From assembly GCA_007117275.1 (NCBI GenBank), contig SKGV01000090.1:1-5808 (forward strand): 5,808 nucleotides of DNA, read 5' to 3'. Shown here piece by piece: positions 5,358 through 5,808 of the stretch (positions are counted from its first letter, which is position 1; the number at the start of each line of letters is the position of its first letter). The DNA comes from Methylophaga sp. (lineage in GTDB: Bacteria > Pseudomonadota > Gammaproteobacteria > Nitrosococcales > Methylophagaceae). The notes beneath the pieces are model-generated. The model was not told the DNA's origin, made no database searches, and saw only the letters and a list, made by a program, of their open reading frames with translations. The translations under genes were made by a program, and so were the position numbers.

Positions 5358-5808
5358 GCTTATGTCGACGTTTATAGTCATCACAACTGGCGGTGACGAC
5401 GCAGTTGTCACAATGCGGTTTTCTGGCGGTACAGACATAACGACCATGCAGAATCAGCCAGTGATGCGCATCCAGCATGAACTCGTCTGGCACTACTTTC
5501 ATAAGTTTGTCTTCGACAGTTCGAACGGTCTTGCCGATGGCGAGGCCAGTACGATTTGCCAGTCGAAAAATATGGGTGTCCACAGCCATGACAGGCTGCC
5601 TGAATACGGTATTGAGGATGACATTTGCGGTTTTGCGTCCAACACCGGGCAGTGATTCCAGCGATGCTCTATCAGCAGGCACTTCGCCTTGATGATTATC
5701 AATCAGCATTTGGCAGGTTTTTATGACATTTTCTGCCTTGCTGTTAAACAGGCCGATGGTTTTGATGTAGCTTTTCAACCCATCAAGCCCCAGATCAAGG
5801 ATCTGTTG
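5350..5808 (-). CDS. nth: Endonuclease III, 5' end cut by window edge
   Basis: The frame runs open from the right edge to TAA 5350-5352 and gives 152 residues, equivalent to about residue 62 to the end of E. coli Nth (211 residues). The N-terminal part and the start are outside the window. The protein is a DNA glycosylase/AP lyase that removes oxidised pyrimidines in base-excision repair. In window numbering, the helix-hairpin-helix LPGVGRKTAN (53-62) holds catalytic Lys59 (Lys120 in E. coli), and VDTHIFR holds catalytic Asp77 (Asp138). Cys126, Cys133, Cys136 and Cys142 form the C-X6-C-X2-C-X5-C set that binds the [4Fe-4S] cluster. All key residues are present, so the enzyme should be active. 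A TTG at 5778 is an internal leucine, not a start, since the homology continues upstream of it (QQILDLGLDGLKS). Its last 8 bases overlap the DUF1841 gene. Confidence 0.97.
   Translation of the reverse strand, partial: QQILDLGLDGLKSYIKTIGLFNSKAENVIKTCQMLIDNHQGEVPADRASLESLPGVGRKTANVILNTVFRQPVMAVDTHIFRLANRTGLAIGKTVRTVEDKLMKVVPDEFMLDAHHWLILHGRYVCTARKPHCDNCVVTASCDDYKRRHKHV

Noticed and set aside
5356..5655. 99-codon plus-strand frame over nth
   Set aside because: It lies antisense to a strongly conserved gene with every catalytic residue intact, so it is a shadow frame.

Overview
The window carries seven recognisable protein genes and one possible micro-gene, all on the minus strand. It reads as an ordinary chromosomal segment of a gammaproteobacterium. 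That assignment is inferred from the closeness of the Nth and YaiI proteins to the enterobacterial sequences I recall, the nth–DUF1841 gene order, a c5-type cytochrome and clear Shine-Dalgarno sequences. Base composition looks close to 50% GC by eye. I cannot name a genus. I see no phage, transposon, integron, CRISPR, rRNA or tRNA signal.

Layout in transcription order, right to left. (1) 5808-5350: the C-terminal three quarters of nth (endonuclease III), cut by the window edge. It overlaps by 8 bp a DUF1841 gene (5357-4929). (2) After a 62-bp gap with no visible terminator comes a zinc-independent quinone-oxidoreductase-like dehydrogenase (4866-3862), perhaps read from the same transcript. 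(3) A 210-bp spacer holds a TATAAT box and competing inverted repeats. It leads to a membrane-anchored cytochrome c5-family protein (3651-3181), followed by a terminator-like hairpin. (4) A spacer of about 290 bp precedes yaiI (start 2882 or 2888, end 2421), which must use a non-ATG start. (5) Another 283-bp spacer leads to a YcaD-like MFS transporter with an unusual acidic tail (2137-824). (6) A 38-codon open frame of uncertain reality (743-627) lies between the transporter and a 2-oxoglutarate/Fe(II) oxygenase (545 to the left edge), whose 3' end is outside the window.

The genes do not form one pathway. They cover DNA base-excision repair (nth), a conserved uncharacterised protein (DUF1841), redox metabolism (dehydrogenase), electron transfer (cytochrome), a conserved PIN-like protein (YaiI), efflux or uptake (MFS) and a hydroxylase (2OG oxygenase). 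I found no convincing new multi-gene system. The items most worth a second look are the micro-ORF, the structured cytochrome leader, the non-ATG start of yaiI and the acidic tail of the transporter.
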